DNA from: Altibacter sp.
GTDB lineage: Bacteria > Bacteroidota > Bacteroidia > Flavobacteriales > Flavobacteriaceae
Reading direction: 5' to 3'
NCBI RefSeq assembly: GCF_019913785.1
Contig: NZ_JAIOHK010000026.1
Location: 54,340 to 118,339, forward strand
Length of the DNA stretch: 64,000 nucleotides
Under the pieces are notes generated by a model that had not been told where the DNA came from, ran no database searches, and worked only from the letters and a program-made list of their open reading frames with translations. Below are positions 41,538 to 51,880 of this stretch, piece by piece. Position 1 is the first letter of the stretch. The number at the start of each line of letters is the position of its first letter. A program made the translations under genes and the position numbers.

Positions 41538-41873
41538 CTAGGATCCAAGATCCCGCTCTATTTCCTCCATTTCGATGATGTCTGCAGCCTCCTGAAGGGT
41601 AGGCACTACAACCATCTCGAAGGGAACATCGTCCGGGTCAATTGCATTGTTTACTATTACAAAGGAGTGTTTCGTTTTTCTGTGCAGGTTGGAAACTTTA
41701 AGAAACAACAGTAATTGATCCAATTCTAAAGCATCGAATGCTCCTAGATCTATGACAACGTTTTGTCGTTTGAATTTATTGGCAATCTGAAAGGTTATAA
41801 AGGAGGCAAACTCTTTTAAATTTCCTTTATCATCGGTTAAAATCACAAATTTATCTCTATTCTCAATCTTCAT
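41538..41873 (-). CDS. STAS-like small protein
   Basis: MKIENRDKFVILTDDKGNLKEFASFI...NVVIDLGAFDALELDQLLLFLKVSNLHRKTKHSFVIVNN; start overlaps pyrB end by 11 bp. Confidence 0.7.
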   Translation of the reverse strand: MKIENRDKFVILTDDKGNLKEFASFITFQIANKFKRQNVVIDLGAFDALELDQLLLFLKVSNLHRKTKHSFVIVNNAIDPDDVPFEMVVVPTLQEAADIIEMEEIERDLGS

Positions 41874-42801
41874 GATGTTGAATTTTTGATGCCAAAAGAT
41901 AAATGACCGCCATCCTAATAGCTACACCATTTTGGACTTGATCCAAAATGATCGCCTGTTTGCTATCGGCTACGTCACTCGTAATTTCCACGCCTCGATT
42001 AATAGGACCCGGGTGCATCACTACGATCTCTTTTTTCAACGCATCGAGCAATGCTTTATTTACTCCAAATTGTTGTGTATACTCTCGTGTCGTCGGAAAA
42101 TAACTAATTTCCATACGCTCGTTCTGAACGCGTAACATATTTGCTACATCACACCATTCCAAGGCCTTGCGAAGGTTTCCTTCAATCTCCACTCCTAATT
42201 TTTCTATATATTTAGGTATAAGCGTTTTAGGACCGCATACCTTAACTTTTGCTCCAAGCTTTTGAAGTGCAAATATATTGGATAAAGCCACCCTAGAATG
42301 TAGGATATCCCCAACTATTACTACATTTTTACCGGCGACATCACCTAGTTTTTCTCTAATGGAATAACAATCCAGCAAGGCCTGTGTAGGATGCTCATGT
42401 GCTCCGTCACCCGCATTGATTATGCTTGCATTTACGTGTTTTGCGAGAAATACGCCCGCACCCGGATTGGGATGGCGCATAACAACCATATCTACCTTCA
42501 TAGACAGGATGTTATTTACCGTATCTATGAGCGTTTCTCCTTTTTTTACGGAAGAGGAAGAAGCCGAAAAGTTGATCACATCGGCCGAAAGTCTTTTTTC
42601 TGCCAATTCGAAGGACAATCGTGTACGGGTACTGTTTTCGAAAAAGAGGTTGGCTATCGTAATATCTCGGAGGGAAGGAACTTTTTTAATGGGTCGGTTA
42701 ATCACTTCCTTGAAATGATCTGCCGTTTCGAAGATCAATTGAATGTCGGCTTCGGTGATGTATTTAATTCCCAGTAAGTGGTTTACACTTAGTTCACTCA
42801 T
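41863..42801 (-). CDS. pyrB: Aspartate carbamoyltransferase catalytic subunit
   Basis: NLFFENSTRTRLSFELAEKRL; VMRHPNPGAG; GDGAHEHPTQALLDCYSI; VMHPGPINRGVEI. Confidence 0.96.
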   Translation of the reverse strand: MSELSVNHLLGIKYITEADIQLIFETADHFKEVINRPIKKVPSLRDITIANLFFENSTRTRLSFELAEKRLSADVINFSASSSSVKKGETLIDTVNNILSMKVDMVVMRHPNPGAGVFLAKHVNASIINAGDGAHEHPTQALLDCYSIREKLGDVAGKNVVIVGDILHSRVALSNIFALQKLGAKVKVCGPKTLIPKYIEKLGVEIEGNLRKALEWCDVANMLRVQNERMEISYFPTTREYTQQFGVNKALLDALKKEIVVMHPGPINRGVEITSDVADSKQAIILDQVQNGVAIRMAVIYLLASKIQHHED

Positions 42802-42820
42802 CTTAGTTTGCTCTTTTATT

Positions 42821-42888
42821 CCATCCTTCGATTTCGCTCAGGGTTCGGTTGTTACATTAAACGGTCGCAGAGCAGAGCCGAAGCGACC
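42821..42888. repeat. REP-like imperfect palindromic intergenic element (hairpin GGTCGC-N14-GCGACC)
   Basis: ccatccttcgatttcgctcagggttcggttgttacattaaacGGTCGCagagcagagccgaaGCGACC; lies between pyrR stop and pyrB start. Confidence 0.5.
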
Positions 42889-43428
42889 TTAATTCTTTAT
42901 CAGATAAACGGCATCTTCCCCATCATTTTCCTTCCAACATACCTTTACTTTCTCATTATTGATCGCATCTACCTGTCTTCCTCGGTAATCGGGCTGAATG
43001 GGCAGATGTCTGCTGAACCGGCGGTCAATCAAGGTCAGCAACTCTATTTCTAAAGGTCTTCCGAAGGATTGAATAGCGGTTAATGCCGATCGAATACTGC
43101 GCCCGGTAAAGAGCACATCGTCAATAAAAACGACTTTCTTGTCTTCTACAATAAAATTTATCTTGGTTTTATTGGCTTCCAGCGGTTTATCGCTTCTTCT
43201 GAAGTCATCTCGATAAAAGGTGATGTCTAAATAGCCCAAAGGCACATTTTTAATCTTATAATCGGTTTCAAGCATGCTCTTGAGACGTTCGGCCAAATAA
43301 ACACCTCTTGGCTGAATGCCAATGAGAACGGTATTGTGAAAGGAGTCGTGATTTTCTATTAATTGACAAGCCAAACGATGAAGTGCGATGTGTACTTCGG
43401 TTGCGTTTAATAACACTTTTTGGCTCAT
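42889..43428 (-). CDS. pyrR: Bifunctional pyr operon regulator / uracil phosphoribosyltransferase
   Basis: HNTVLIGIQPRGVYLAERL, KKVVFIDDVLFTGRSIRSALTAI, DRRFSRHLPIQPDYRGRQV. Start MSQKVLLNATEV at 43428 (ORF to 43467). Confidence 0.94.
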   Translation of the reverse strand: MSQKVLLNATEVHIALHRLACQLIENHDSFHNTVLIGIQPRGVYLAERLKSMLETDYKIKNVPLGYLDITFYRDDFRRSDKPLEANKTKINFIVEDKKVVFIDDVLFTGRSIRSALTAIQSFGRPLEIELLTLIDRRFSRHLPIQPDYRGRQVDAINNEKVKVCWKENDGEDAVYLIKN

Positions 43429-43500
43429 AGGTAGTTCTGAAATATATTCAGGGTACAAAAATAGCACTTTTTTTAAGAAGTACTTTCTTTTTTTGCATTA

Positions 43501-43572
43501 GGGATTGAGGCGAGCTATCGTGTAGCGCCGAAAGCCCGACCAGCCAAAGCTTTGCTGCGGGTTGGGAATGCC
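43501..43572. repeat. REP-like GC-rich imperfect palindrome upstream of pyrR
   Basis: gcgagctatcgtgtagcgccgaaagcccgaccagccaaagctttgctgcgggttgggaatgccc; imperfect inverted repeat around AAAGCTTTG. Confidence 0.4.
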
Positions 43573-43574
43573 CA

Positions 43575-43610
43575 AATAAAAAAGCCCCTCATTGCTGAGA
43601 GGCTTTTCAA
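43575..43610 (-). terminator. Intrinsic terminator downstream of rpsA
   Basis: aaaaaagcccctcattgctgagaggcttttc; hairpin flanked by A/T tracts. Confidence 0.65.
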
Positions 43611-43647
43611 AATATAGGATTATATCCTTGTTTTCACAGGGATTGCT

Positions 43648-45576
43648 TTATTTCTTCTTTCCGTCCATTTTGTCTTTCAACTCCTGAAGTTTAGAATTCG
43701 CATCTCCTAAGGTTGGCTTGGCCTCTTCCGCTTGAGCCGCTTGCTTTTTAGCTGCCTGCTTCACGATTTTCGCCTCTTCTTCCTTATGAATTGCCATGTG
43801 TGAAGCTACCACTTTCTTGAATTCTTTGTTGAATTCAATAATTTGGAATTCCGCTTCTTCACCTTTCTTCAAGTTGTTTCCGTCTTCTTTTTCCAAGTGA
43901 CGTGTTGGAACAAACGCACTGATATCCTCGTTAAAGTTTATCACAGCACCTTTATCCACCATCTCGTCGATCGCTGCTGTATGTTTAGAGCCTACTGCAA
44001 ACTCAGCTTCGTACTTATCCCAAGGATTTTCGGTAGTTTGTTTGTGTCCTAAACTTAACTTACGGCCTTCAACGTCCAATTCTAACACAACCACTTCAAG
44101 GGTATCACTGATATTAGTGAATTCACTTGGATGCTTGATTTTCTTGGTCCAAGAAAGATCACTGATGTATATAAGTCCGTCGATTCCCTCTTCCAATTCC
44201 ACGAACACACCAAAGTTGGTAAAGTTGCGTACAATTCCTTTATGGGTTGAACCTACAGGGTATTTCTTAGTAATATCGGTCCATGGATCCTGTGACAATT
44301 GCTTAATTCCCAATGACATTTTACGATCTTCGCGATCTAGTGTCAAAATTTGAGCTTCGATTTCGTCACCAACGTTTACGAAATCCTGTGCGCTACGCAA
44401 ATGCGTAGACCATGACATTTCACTCACGTGGATCAATCCTTCAACGCCTTCGGCCACTTCGATAAACGCACCGTAATCTGCGATTACAACTACCTTACCT
44501 TTTACTTTGTCACCCACTTTAAGTTCATCGCCAAGGGCATCCCAAGGATGGGCGTTCAATTGCTTAAGACCTAATTGGATACGTGTTTTGTCCTCATCAA
44601 AATCAAGGATTACCACGTTTAATTTCTGATCTAGTTCAACGATCTCGTTAGGGTGGTTAATACGAGACCAAGAAAGGTCTGTAATATGTACCAATCCATC
44701 AACACCTCCAAGGTCAACAAATACTCCGTAAGAAGTGATGTTTTTCACCACACCTTCTAATACTTGACCTTTTTCTAACTGACCAATAATTTCTTTTTTC
44801 TGTTCTTCGATATCCGCTTCGATCAAGGCTTTGTGCGAAACAACAACGTTTTTGAATTCGTGGTTGATTTTCACCACTTTGAATTCCATTGTTTTTCCGA
44901 CATAGATATCGTAATCGCGGATAGGTTTCACATCTATTTGTGATCCGGGTAAGAAGGCTTCAATACCAAACACATCTACGATCATACCACCTTTTGTACG
45001 GCATTTTACAAAACCGTTCACGATAGTACCTTCGTCGTGTGCTGCATTTACGCGATCCCACGCTTTAATGGTTCTTGCTTTACGGTGAGAGAGAATCAAT
45101 TGTCCTGTACTGTCTTCACGTACGTCAATCAACACTTCTACCTTGTCCCCAACCTTTAGGTCTGGGTTGTAGCGAAATTCGTTAAGTGATACAACACCTT
45201 CCGACTTTGCGTTGATGTCGATAATGGCATCACGGTCTGAGATGTATACTACTTCACCTTCTACTACTTCATCATCTAAGGTGTCAACGAAATTTGCAGC
45301 TACTAATTTTTCGAATTCTTCCAGCTTACCATCGTCGATAGGGTCGATACCTTCTTCGTAGTTATGCCAGTTAAAATCTTTTAGGAATTTTTCAGGATTA
45401 CTCTCTTTAAGAGATACTTCCTTGGGAGCTTTTGCAGTTTCCTCCACTTCGGCAGTAGTTGCTTCAACAGTTTCTACTACTTCTTTTTTTGCTTTGGCAG
45501 GTTTTTTTGCCGCTGCTTTTCTTGGTTTGGCAGTTTTCTTTTCTTCTACCGCTGTTTCTTTTGCTTTATCAGCCAT
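43648..45576 (-). CDS. rpsA: 30S ribosomal protein S1, with Lys/Ala-rich N-terminal extension
   Basis: Multiple S1 domains (GQVLEGVVKNITSYGVFVDLGGVDGLVHITDLSWSRINHPNEI etc.). Confidence 0.95.
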   Translation of the reverse strand: MADKAKETAVEEKKTAKPRKAAAKKPAKAKKEVVETVEATTAEVEETAKAPKEVSLKESNPEKFLKDFNWHNYEEGIDPIDDGKLEEFEKLVAANFVDTLDDEVVEGEVVYISDRDAIIDINAKSEGVVSLNEFRYNPDLKVGDKVEVLIDVREDSTGQLILSHRKARTIKAWDRVNAAHDEGTIVNGFVKCRTKGGMIVDVFGIEAFLPGSQIDVKPIRDYDIYVGKTMEFKVVKINHEFKNVVVSHKALIEADIEEQKKEIIGQLEKGQVLEGVVKNITSYGVFVDLGGVDGLVHITDLSWSRINHPNEIVELDQKLNVVILDFDEDKTRIQLGLKQLNAHPWDALGDELKVGDKVKGKVVVIADYGAFIEVAEGVEGLIHVSEMSWSTHLRSAQDFVNVGDEIEAQILTLDREDRKMSLGIKQLSQDPWTDITKKYPVGSTHKGIVRNFTNFGVFVELEEGIDGLIYISDLSWTKKIKHPSEFTNISDTLEVVVLELDVEGRKLSLGHKQTTENPWDKYEAEFAVGSKHTAAIDEMVDKGAVINFNEDISAFVPTRHLEKEDGNNLKKGEEAEFQIIEFNKEFKKVVASHMAIHKEEEAKIVKQAAKKQAAQAEEAKPTLGDANSKLQELKDKMDGKKK

Positions 45577-45730
45577 TCGTTAAAATTTGATTTCTTCGGA
45601 ATGAATTCCTCTAAAATCAAGGGTTTGTATTCTGTGTTCCGACTGAAATTTACTGCGATGCGCCCACAGAAGGGTTATGATTGTTTTGTTTTTAGTTCCT
45701 TTTAATTCAGTCTTATCGCTAAAAGGGCTG

Positions 45731-45761
45731 CAAAAATAGTGTTTTTGTTTTGATTATCAAA
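45731..45761 (-). promoter_or_regulatory. Canonical Bacteroidota promoter of rpsA (-33 TTTG, 19-nt spacer, -7 TATTTTTG)
   Basis: Minus strand TTTG ATAATCAAAACAAAAACAC TATTTTTG. Confidence 0.75.
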
Positions 45762-45852
45762 GGGTTTTATTGAAGATCGTTGGATTTTTAGAGGATTGGA
45801 TTAATTAGAAAACCATTTCATACATTTATGCTGAACTAATGAAACCAGAAAT

Positions 45853-46425
45853 ATGACTACCAACCGACTAGAGGCATTTAGTGATGGTGTTCTCGCCATC
45901 ATTATTACCATTATGGTATTGGAACTAAAGGCTCCCCACGATGTAACATTGGAGGCTCTTATGCCTGAGCTTCCAAAATTTGCAAGCTATCTGTTCAGTT
46001 TTATTTATATAGGAATTTACTGGAACAATCACCACCATCTGTTTCAAGTTGCGCAAAAAGTAAGCGGAAGCATCTTGTGGGCCAATCTGCACTTGCTATT
46101 TTGGCTATCCCTTATTCCTTTTACAACTTCTTGGCTAGGCGAAAACCATATAGCCGATGTTCCGGTCGCCCTATACGGGCTTAATCTTTTAATGAGTGCG
46201 ATAGCCTATTTTATTTTGCAATCTGTCATATTAAAATTTCACGGAGCGGACTTTGTACTGCGGAAGGCGGTAGGCAAAGACTTGAAAGGGAAACTTTCAA
46301 TCGTTTTATATATAGTAGGCCTTTCACTTTCATTTGTGAATACATGGATTGCTATTTCAATGTATATTTTGGTAGCAATTATGTGGTTGATACCCGATAG
46401 ACGAATTGAGGCAAATATTGATTAA
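45853..46425 (+). CDS. TMEM175-family (DUF1211) putative potassium channel
   Basis: RLEAFSDGVLAIIITIMVLELKAP; FSFIYIGIYWNNHHHLF; LFWLSLIPFTTSWLGEN. Confidence 0.9.
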   Translation: MTTNRLEAFSDGVLAIIITIMVLELKAPHDVTLEALMPELPKFASYLFSFIYIGIYWNNHHHLFQVAQKVSGSILWANLHLLFWLSLIPFTTSWLGENHIADVPVALYGLNLLMSAIAYFILQSVILKFHGADFVLRKAVGKDLKGKLSIVLYIVGLSLSFVNTWIAISMYILVAIMWLIPDRRIEANID

Positions 46426-46427
46426 AC

Positions 46428-46456
46428 AAAAAAACAGCCGCTTGGGCTGTTTTTAT
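46428..46456 (+). terminator. Intrinsic terminator
   Basis: aaacagccgcttgggctgttttta; stem ACAGCC/GGCTGT plus T tract. Confidence 0.7.
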
Positions 46457-46474
46457 TGTACTTCATTTAAAGGA

Positions 46475-47371
46475 TTAATCTAGATAGATTCCTCCCACTC
46501 TGGTCATAGTTGCATCGGAACTGATCCATACAAAATCTCCCGAAGCAACAGTTTCGCAGCGCATCCAGCTCATATAGGTGTCGGTTGAGGCGTCATATCC
46601 AAGATTCCATTTGGCTATTCCAGTGCCGAATTCCGTATTTTGATAATCACAAACCACAAAATCTTCTAAACCATTTGAGCCAATAGTAGGAATATATGCC
46701 GGCAAGCCTAGGCAAGTATCCGCATTAAAACTTTCAAAAATTAGATCGGTATATACATTTCCATCGTACGTAATCATTAGTGAAGTTATTGCTTCACCAC
46801 CATCTCCATTAGGATTTTGGATGCTACCATCGGAAATTAGATTCCAAGTTCCGCTAAACGCCGGGTTTCCCGATTCTGAAAACGTAGCCGTTACGGCATT
46901 TGCTAAACTATTGCTTCTGCTTTTTAAGACACTTCCAAAATATGACTCATTGTAAAGCTCCACATCCGTGAGGATTGGGTTGTTAAAATCACTTATATTC
47001 AAAACAAAGTGGCCAATAGCACCTTCAAACTCATATACCTCAGTAGTTGCCGCTATTGCCTGAAACTGCGGTTTAAGTCCAAATGAAATGATCGCACCGC
47101 CAACCAGGTCAATTGTGGCATTATATTGACCATTATTATTAACGTTTATCCAAATTTTCCCTCTAGACAAACTAGTAGCAGATGCAACAACACCATGGTA
47201 CATACCAAATTTAGATTCATCATAGGTTCTATTCGGAAACTGATCGATGGCTGCAATATCTTTGGCCGCATTAAAATTTAGATTTTCATCGGAAGTTTCT
47301 TGATCTTGACTACAGGAGAATACAAACAGTGAAAGCACAGCTAGTGCTAGCGTAAATTGTAATTGTTTCAT
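46475..47371 (-). CDS. Hypothetical lipoprotein
   Basis: Lipobox MKQLQFTLALAVLSLFVFSCSQDQE; start at 47371 (ORF to 47413). Confidence 0.7.
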   Translation of the reverse strand: MKQLQFTLALAVLSLFVFSCSQDQETSDENLNFNAAKDIAAIDQFPNRTYDESKFGMYHGVVASATSLSRGKIWINVNNNGQYNATIDLVGGAIISFGLKPQFQAIAATTEVYEFEGAIGHFVLNISDFNNPILTDVELYNESYFGSVLKSRSNSLANAVTATFSESGNPAFSGTWNLISDGSIQNPNGDGGEAITSLMITYDGNVYTDLIFESFNADTCLGLPAYIPTIGSNGLEDFVVCDYQNTEFGTGIAKWNLGYDASTDTYMSWMRCETVASGDFVWISSDATMTRVGGIYLD

Positions 47372-47526
47372 AAGTAGGAATTTAGGGGCTAATAGAAGGC
47401 AAATAAACAACAAAATTCGATTATCTGCAACTTTTTTAGCTCATTGGAATTTATTTGTAGGAAATTACGTAAATAATTATCGTTGAGATACTTAGTGGTA
47501 TGGCAATAATTTTAGTTTAAAAACGC

Positions 47527-48219
47527 CTAAATTCTGCCGGCAATACGATCCTTTGCCAATTGAAGAATAATATGAAACTGATCTTCTAAGTTCATGTCTG
47601 AATTGTCAATTTCAATTGCATCTAAAGCCTTTTTTAATGGAGAATCGGCCCTTGTTGAATCCATATGATCACGTTCTGTCACATTCTCCAAAACCTCCTC
47701 ATATTGCACCGAATCGCCTCGTGCCACCAATTCTCTATAACGACGCCCTGCCCTTTCTTCGGCAGTAGCCGTCATAAAAATCTTTAATTCGGCATTGGGA
47801 AACACAACGGTGCCAATATCGCGACCGTCCATTACCACGCCTTTTTCTTCACCCATCTTGTGTTGCAGCCGTACCAACTTCCTGCGTACTTCCGGAATAG
47901 TCGCTATGGGGCTTACATATTCGGAAACTTCCATGCTGCGAATCGCCTTTTCTACATTTTCACCATTGAGGTACATTTCGGCCTTTCCACCTTTGTTTTT
48001 TCTGAATTCTACCCGAATGTTCGGCAATGCATTAATTAGTTTGTCGGTGTCAATATGTGTTTCAGAAATAAATCCGTTGCGCATGGCATACAAGGTAACC
48101 GCCCGGTACATAGCGCCGCTATCCACATAGACATAGTCCAGCCAATTCGCTAATTGTCTGGCAACTGTACTTTTCCCGGTGGATGAATAGCCGTCAATGG
48201 CAATAGTAATTTTTCGCAT
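47527..48219 (-). CDS. cmk: (d)CMP kinase
   Basis: ITIAIDGYSSTGKSTVARQLANWLDYVYVDSGAMYRAVTLYA; VVMDGRDIGTVVFPNAELKIFMTA. Confidence 0.95.
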   Translation of the reverse strand: MRKITIAIDGYSSTGKSTVARQLANWLDYVYVDSGAMYRAVTLYAMRNGFISETHIDTDKLINALPNIRVEFRKNKGGKAEMYLNGENVEKAIRSMEVSEYVSPIATIPEVRRKLVRLQHKMGEEKGVVMDGRDIGTVVFPNAELKIFMTATAEERAGRRYRELVARGDSVQYEEVLENVTERDHMDSTRADSPLKKALDAIEIDNSDMNLEDQFHIILQLAKDRIAGRI

Positions 48220-49238
48220 TACTGCAAGTTAATATTTAATCCGAAATTACTGGTTGAAGCCGCGGTGTTATATTTGACATATGAATAACTAAAGCGAAGT
48301 TTGTTTAATCGAAGTGAGAATCCCGCACTTAGTCCGGCAAATGCTCGTTTTTCAAGAATACGCAATTCCTCACCACGGCGCAGGTTGTATCCCAATCGAA
48401 TGTTGAAGCCACTTTCCGGAAAAAGCTCTATCCCTATAATCATATGGCGAAAAGCGTGATCTATAAAATTGATCTTCTCCGATTGGGTATTTCCCTCAAG
48501 ATCGGTTATGTCTCGTGCTGAGTTGGGAAATGCCACTTTCCATTGTTGCATATTTTCGAGGGTGAAGTGCCAGCGGATAGGAATGTTCTCTAAGGTCTGC
48601 GATACCCCGAAGATCAATTCGAATGGTAATGGCTCGTATTCGGTGTCGTAAGGTGAAAATTGCGTCCCTAAATTTCTCGCCACCCCGGTTATTTGAAGAT
48701 CCCAGTCTTCATAGACATACATGAGTCCAATATCCACCGCACCTCCAAACGAAGAATACTGCTCTAGTTTTGAGGAGATCAATTTTACATTGGCTCCCAC
48801 ATGGAAATTTGTATAAGGAATATTTCGGGCATGCCCAAAAGACAGGGCTACCTCTCCTCCACTAAATGTATCGGTGGGATTCCCCAATTCGTCGTACCCA
48901 TCAAATTTTCCGTAGTTGATATAGGTAATTCCGGCGTGTAGTACTCTGGTACGGCGGTCCCATAAATAGGCGTAGGCCACACTTCCATAGTTGATATCTC
49001 CAATATAGTTGAAGTAGTTTAACGAAAGCTGATTGTCCATTTCCGGGTTGATAGAGGCCGGATTGAACAGTCCCTGGGTTGGGTCGTAATCGTAATTGGT
49101 AACAGTTTTTCCTCCTAAAGCCGCCTGTCGAGGTGAATTTGCCAGATTTAAAAACTGGTAGGTTGATTTCCCACCTACCTGCGAAAAAACAGAAGTAGCT
49201 ATGAATGAGGTTACTAAAAATAAAACCTTATGATTCAT
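48219..49238 (-). CDS. porQ: Type IX secretion system protein PorQ
   Basis: GGKSTYQFLNLANSPRQAALGGKTVTNYDYDPTQGLFNPASINPEMDNQLSLNYFNYIGDINYGSVAYAY; beta-barrel C-terminus. Confidence 0.9.
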   Translation of the reverse strand: MNHKVLFLVTSFIATSVFSQVGGKSTYQFLNLANSPRQAALGGKTVTNYDYDPTQGLFNPASINPEMDNQLSLNYFNYIGDINYGSVAYAYLWDRRTRVLHAGITYINYGKFDGYDELGNPTDTFSGGEVALSFGHARNIPYTNFHVGANVKLISSKLEQYSSFGGAVDIGLMYVYEDWDLQITGVARNLGTQFSPYDTEYEPLPFELIFGVSQTLENIPIRWHFTLENMQQWKVAFPNSARDITDLEGNTQSEKINFIDHAFRHMIIGIELFPESGFNIRLGYNLRRGEELRILEKRAFAGLSAGFSLRLNKLRFSYSYVKYNTAASTSNFGLNINLQ

Positions 49239-49429
49239 TAGTTGTGAGATACCTTTACCTGAAGTTTAAAACGAATGCAAGTATAATTTATTTTCGGCAG
49301 GGAAAAAAGAGTTTACTTATTTAGTCTATTTGCAAACCGATGCATTTTACCAAGTCTCAAAAGGTGCTAGTGGTATTCAAAGTATAAAATGTTGCGTCCT
49401 GCTTTTCGGCATGAGAAAACAATATACGG

Positions 49430-51880
49430 TTATAACTTTTTGGCGTTTTTCACCTTCTCTTTTGTCAACGCAAGATCAAGTACATCGCCCATTTCTTTCA
49501 CATAGTGAAACTTCAACCCTTTTAAGTATTCGGGTTTTATCTCTTCGATATCACGTCTATTGTCCTCACATAACAAGATTTCTTTGATCCGCGCCCGCTT
49601 CGCTGCTAGAATCTTCTCTTTGATACCCCCTACCGGCAGTACCTTTCCTCTTAACGTAATTTCGCCTGTCATCGCGATGTTTTTCTTTACTTTCCGTTGT
49701 GTGAACAGCGAAACCAACGACGTAAGCATGGTAATCCCAGCACTTGGACCATCTTTTGGGGTAGCTCCTTCCGGTACATGGACATGCACGTTGTATTTTT
49801 CAAATACTTCAGGATCGATACCCATTGATTCTGCATTCGATTTTATATACTCCATCGCTATGGTGGCCGATTCTTTCATGACCTTACCTAGGTTCCCGGT
49901 TAATGTAAGTTGTCCTTTTCCTTTTGACAAAATGGATTCAATAAATAGAATATCACCCCCAACTCGCGTCCAGGCCAATCCCGTTACAACGCCGGCCACA
50001 TCGTTGTTCTCATATTTATCGCGCTGCATTTTTGGGGCTCCTAATACATTTTCAATTAGCGTATTGGTCACTTTTGTTTCATAAGTTTCTTCCATAGCGA
50101 TCTTCATAGCCGCATGACGCACCATTTTGGCGATCTGCTTTTCCAAACCACGTACACCACTCTCACGCGTATAGCCTTCCACAATTTTCTCCAATTGCGG
50201 TTTGCCAATGGAAAGATGGGATTTGGCAAGGCCGTGTTCTGTTAATTGCTTCGGAAGTAAATGTCTTTTGGCTATTTCCACCTTTTCTTCGGTGGTATAC
50301 CCTGAAACATTGATAATCTCCATCCTATCTAAAAGCGCAGGCTGAATAGAACTTAAACTATTCGAAGTGGCAATAAACATCACTTTGGAGAGGTCGAATC
50401 CCAATTCCAAGAAATTATCATAAAACGCAAAATTCTGTTCCGGATCTAGCACTTCGAGCATGGCGGATGAAGGATCCCCCTGATTTCCCATAGAAAGCTT
50501 ATCTATCTCATCGAGTACAAAAACAGGATTACTCGTTCCGGCTTTCTTTAAGCTTTGAATAATTCTACCCGGCATCGCCCCAATATAGGTTTTTCTGTGT
50601 CCTCGAATTTCCGCCTCATCCCTTAAGCCACCAAGCGATATCCGCACGTATTCCCGTCCTAGGGACTCAGCGATCGATTTCCCCAATGAGGTTTTACCTA
50701 CCCCCGGAGGGCCGTATAAGCACAGAATAGGCGATTTCATATCGTTTCTGAGCTTTAAGACTGCGAGGTATTCAACGATTCGTTTTTTTACGTCATCCAA
50801 TCCGTAATGATCGCGATCTAAGATCTTTCTGGCTCGTTTTAGGTCGAACTTATCCTTGCTAAATTCATTCCAAGGCAACTCAAGAACGAGATCCAGGTAG
50901 TTTCGTTGGATACTGAATTCGGCCACCTGCGGATTCATACGCTGCAGCTTGGCCAGTTCTTTATCGAAATGCTTGGCAACCTCTTCATTCCATTTCTTGG
51001 TCTTGCCGCGGGCACGCATTTCTTCGATTTCCGCTTCGGAAGTATTACCTCCTAGCTCTTCTTGAATCGTTTTCATTTGTTGATGCAAGAAGTATTCGCG
51101 TTGTTGCTGACTTATATCGCTTTCTACCTTCGACTGAATATCTTGACGCAACGATAGCTTCTGAATCTCTATATTCATATAGCGCAAGGTCTCAAGTGCA
51201 CGCTCCTTCAAGTCGTTTATTTCCAGTAATTTTTGCTTTTCAGCCACCGAAATATTTAGATTGGAGGACACGAAATTGATCAGGAATGAGGTGCTTTCAA
51301 TATTCTTGATGGCAAAGGCCGCTTCCGAAGGAATATTGGGACTCTCCTTTATAATCTCAAGGGCCATTTCCTTTATGGAATCGATGATGGCAATAAATTC
51401 TTCGTTCTCCTTGGCGGGACGAGCCTCTGCTACTTCGCGAATGGTAGCTGTCATATAGGGGCTGGTGGTCAACACTTCAGCGACTTCAAAGCGTTTTTTA
51501 CCTTGAATGATCACCGTGGTGTTGCCGTCGGGCATCTTTAAAACTCGTAGAATTTGAGCTACCGTTCCAATGGTATTAATATCTTCTAAGCCGGGCTCTT
51601 CTTTGTCTTCATCTTTTTGAGAAACTACACCAATTACTTTGGTGCCTTTGTTGGTTTCATTTATAAGTTTAATGGACTTATCACGACCAGCTGTAATGGG
51701 AATTACAACACCCGGAAACAATACGGTGTTTCGGAGCGGCAACAAGGGAAGCACTTTTGGTAAGTCTTCATTATTCATGGCCTCTTCGTCTTCAGGAGTC
51801 ATTAAGGGGATTAACTCGGCATCTTCTTTCAATTCCTGAAATGACAAACTGTCTATCGTTGTTAGCTTTGTTTTGGACAT
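49430..51880 (-). CDS. lon: ATP-dependent endopeptidase La (Lon)
   Basis: [55 protein letters not shown]; catalytic [16 protein letters not shown]. Confidence 0.97.
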   Translation of the reverse strand: MSKTKLTTIDSLSFQELKEDAELIPLMTPEDEEAMNNEDLPKVLPLLPLRNTVLFPGVVIPITAGRDKSIKLINETNKGTKVIGVVSQKDEDKEEPGLEDINTIGTVAQILRVLKMPDGNTTVIIQGKKRFEVAEVLTTSPYMTATIREVAEARPAKENEEFIAIIDSIKEMALEIIKESPNIPSEAAFAIKNIESTSFLINFVSSNLNISVAEKQKLLEINDLKERALETLRYMNIEIQKLSLRQDIQSKVESDISQQQREYFLHQQMKTIQEELGGNTSEAEIEEMRARGKTKKWNEEVAKHFDKELAKLQRMNPQVAEFSIQRNYLDLVLELPWNEFSKDKFDLKRARKILDRDHYGLDDVKKRIVEYLAVLKLRNDMKSPILCLYGPPGVGKTSLGKSIAESLGREYVRISLGGLRDEAEIRGHRKTYIGAMPGRIIQSLKKAGTSNPVFVLDEIDKLSMGNQGDPSSAMLEVLDPEQNFAFYDNFLELGFDLSKVMFIATSNSLSSIQPALLDRMEIINVSGYTTEEKVEIAKRHLLPKQLTEHGLAKSHLSIGKPQLEKIVEGYTRESGVRGLEKQIAKMVRHAAMKIAMEETYETKVTNTLIENVLGAPKMQRDKYENNDVAGVVTGLAWTRVGGDILFIESILSKGKGQLTLTGNLGKVMKESATIAMEYIKSNAESMGIDPEVFEKYNVHVHVPEGATPKDGPSAGITMLTSLVSLFTQRKVKKNIAMTGEITLRGKVLPVGGIKEKILAAKRARIKEILLCEDNRRDIEEIKPEYLKGLKFHYVKEMGDVLDLALTKEKVKNAKKL

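Noticed and set aside
49560-50084. 174-aa ORF antisense to lon
   Set aside because: Shadow ORF opposite the conserved Lon protease domain.
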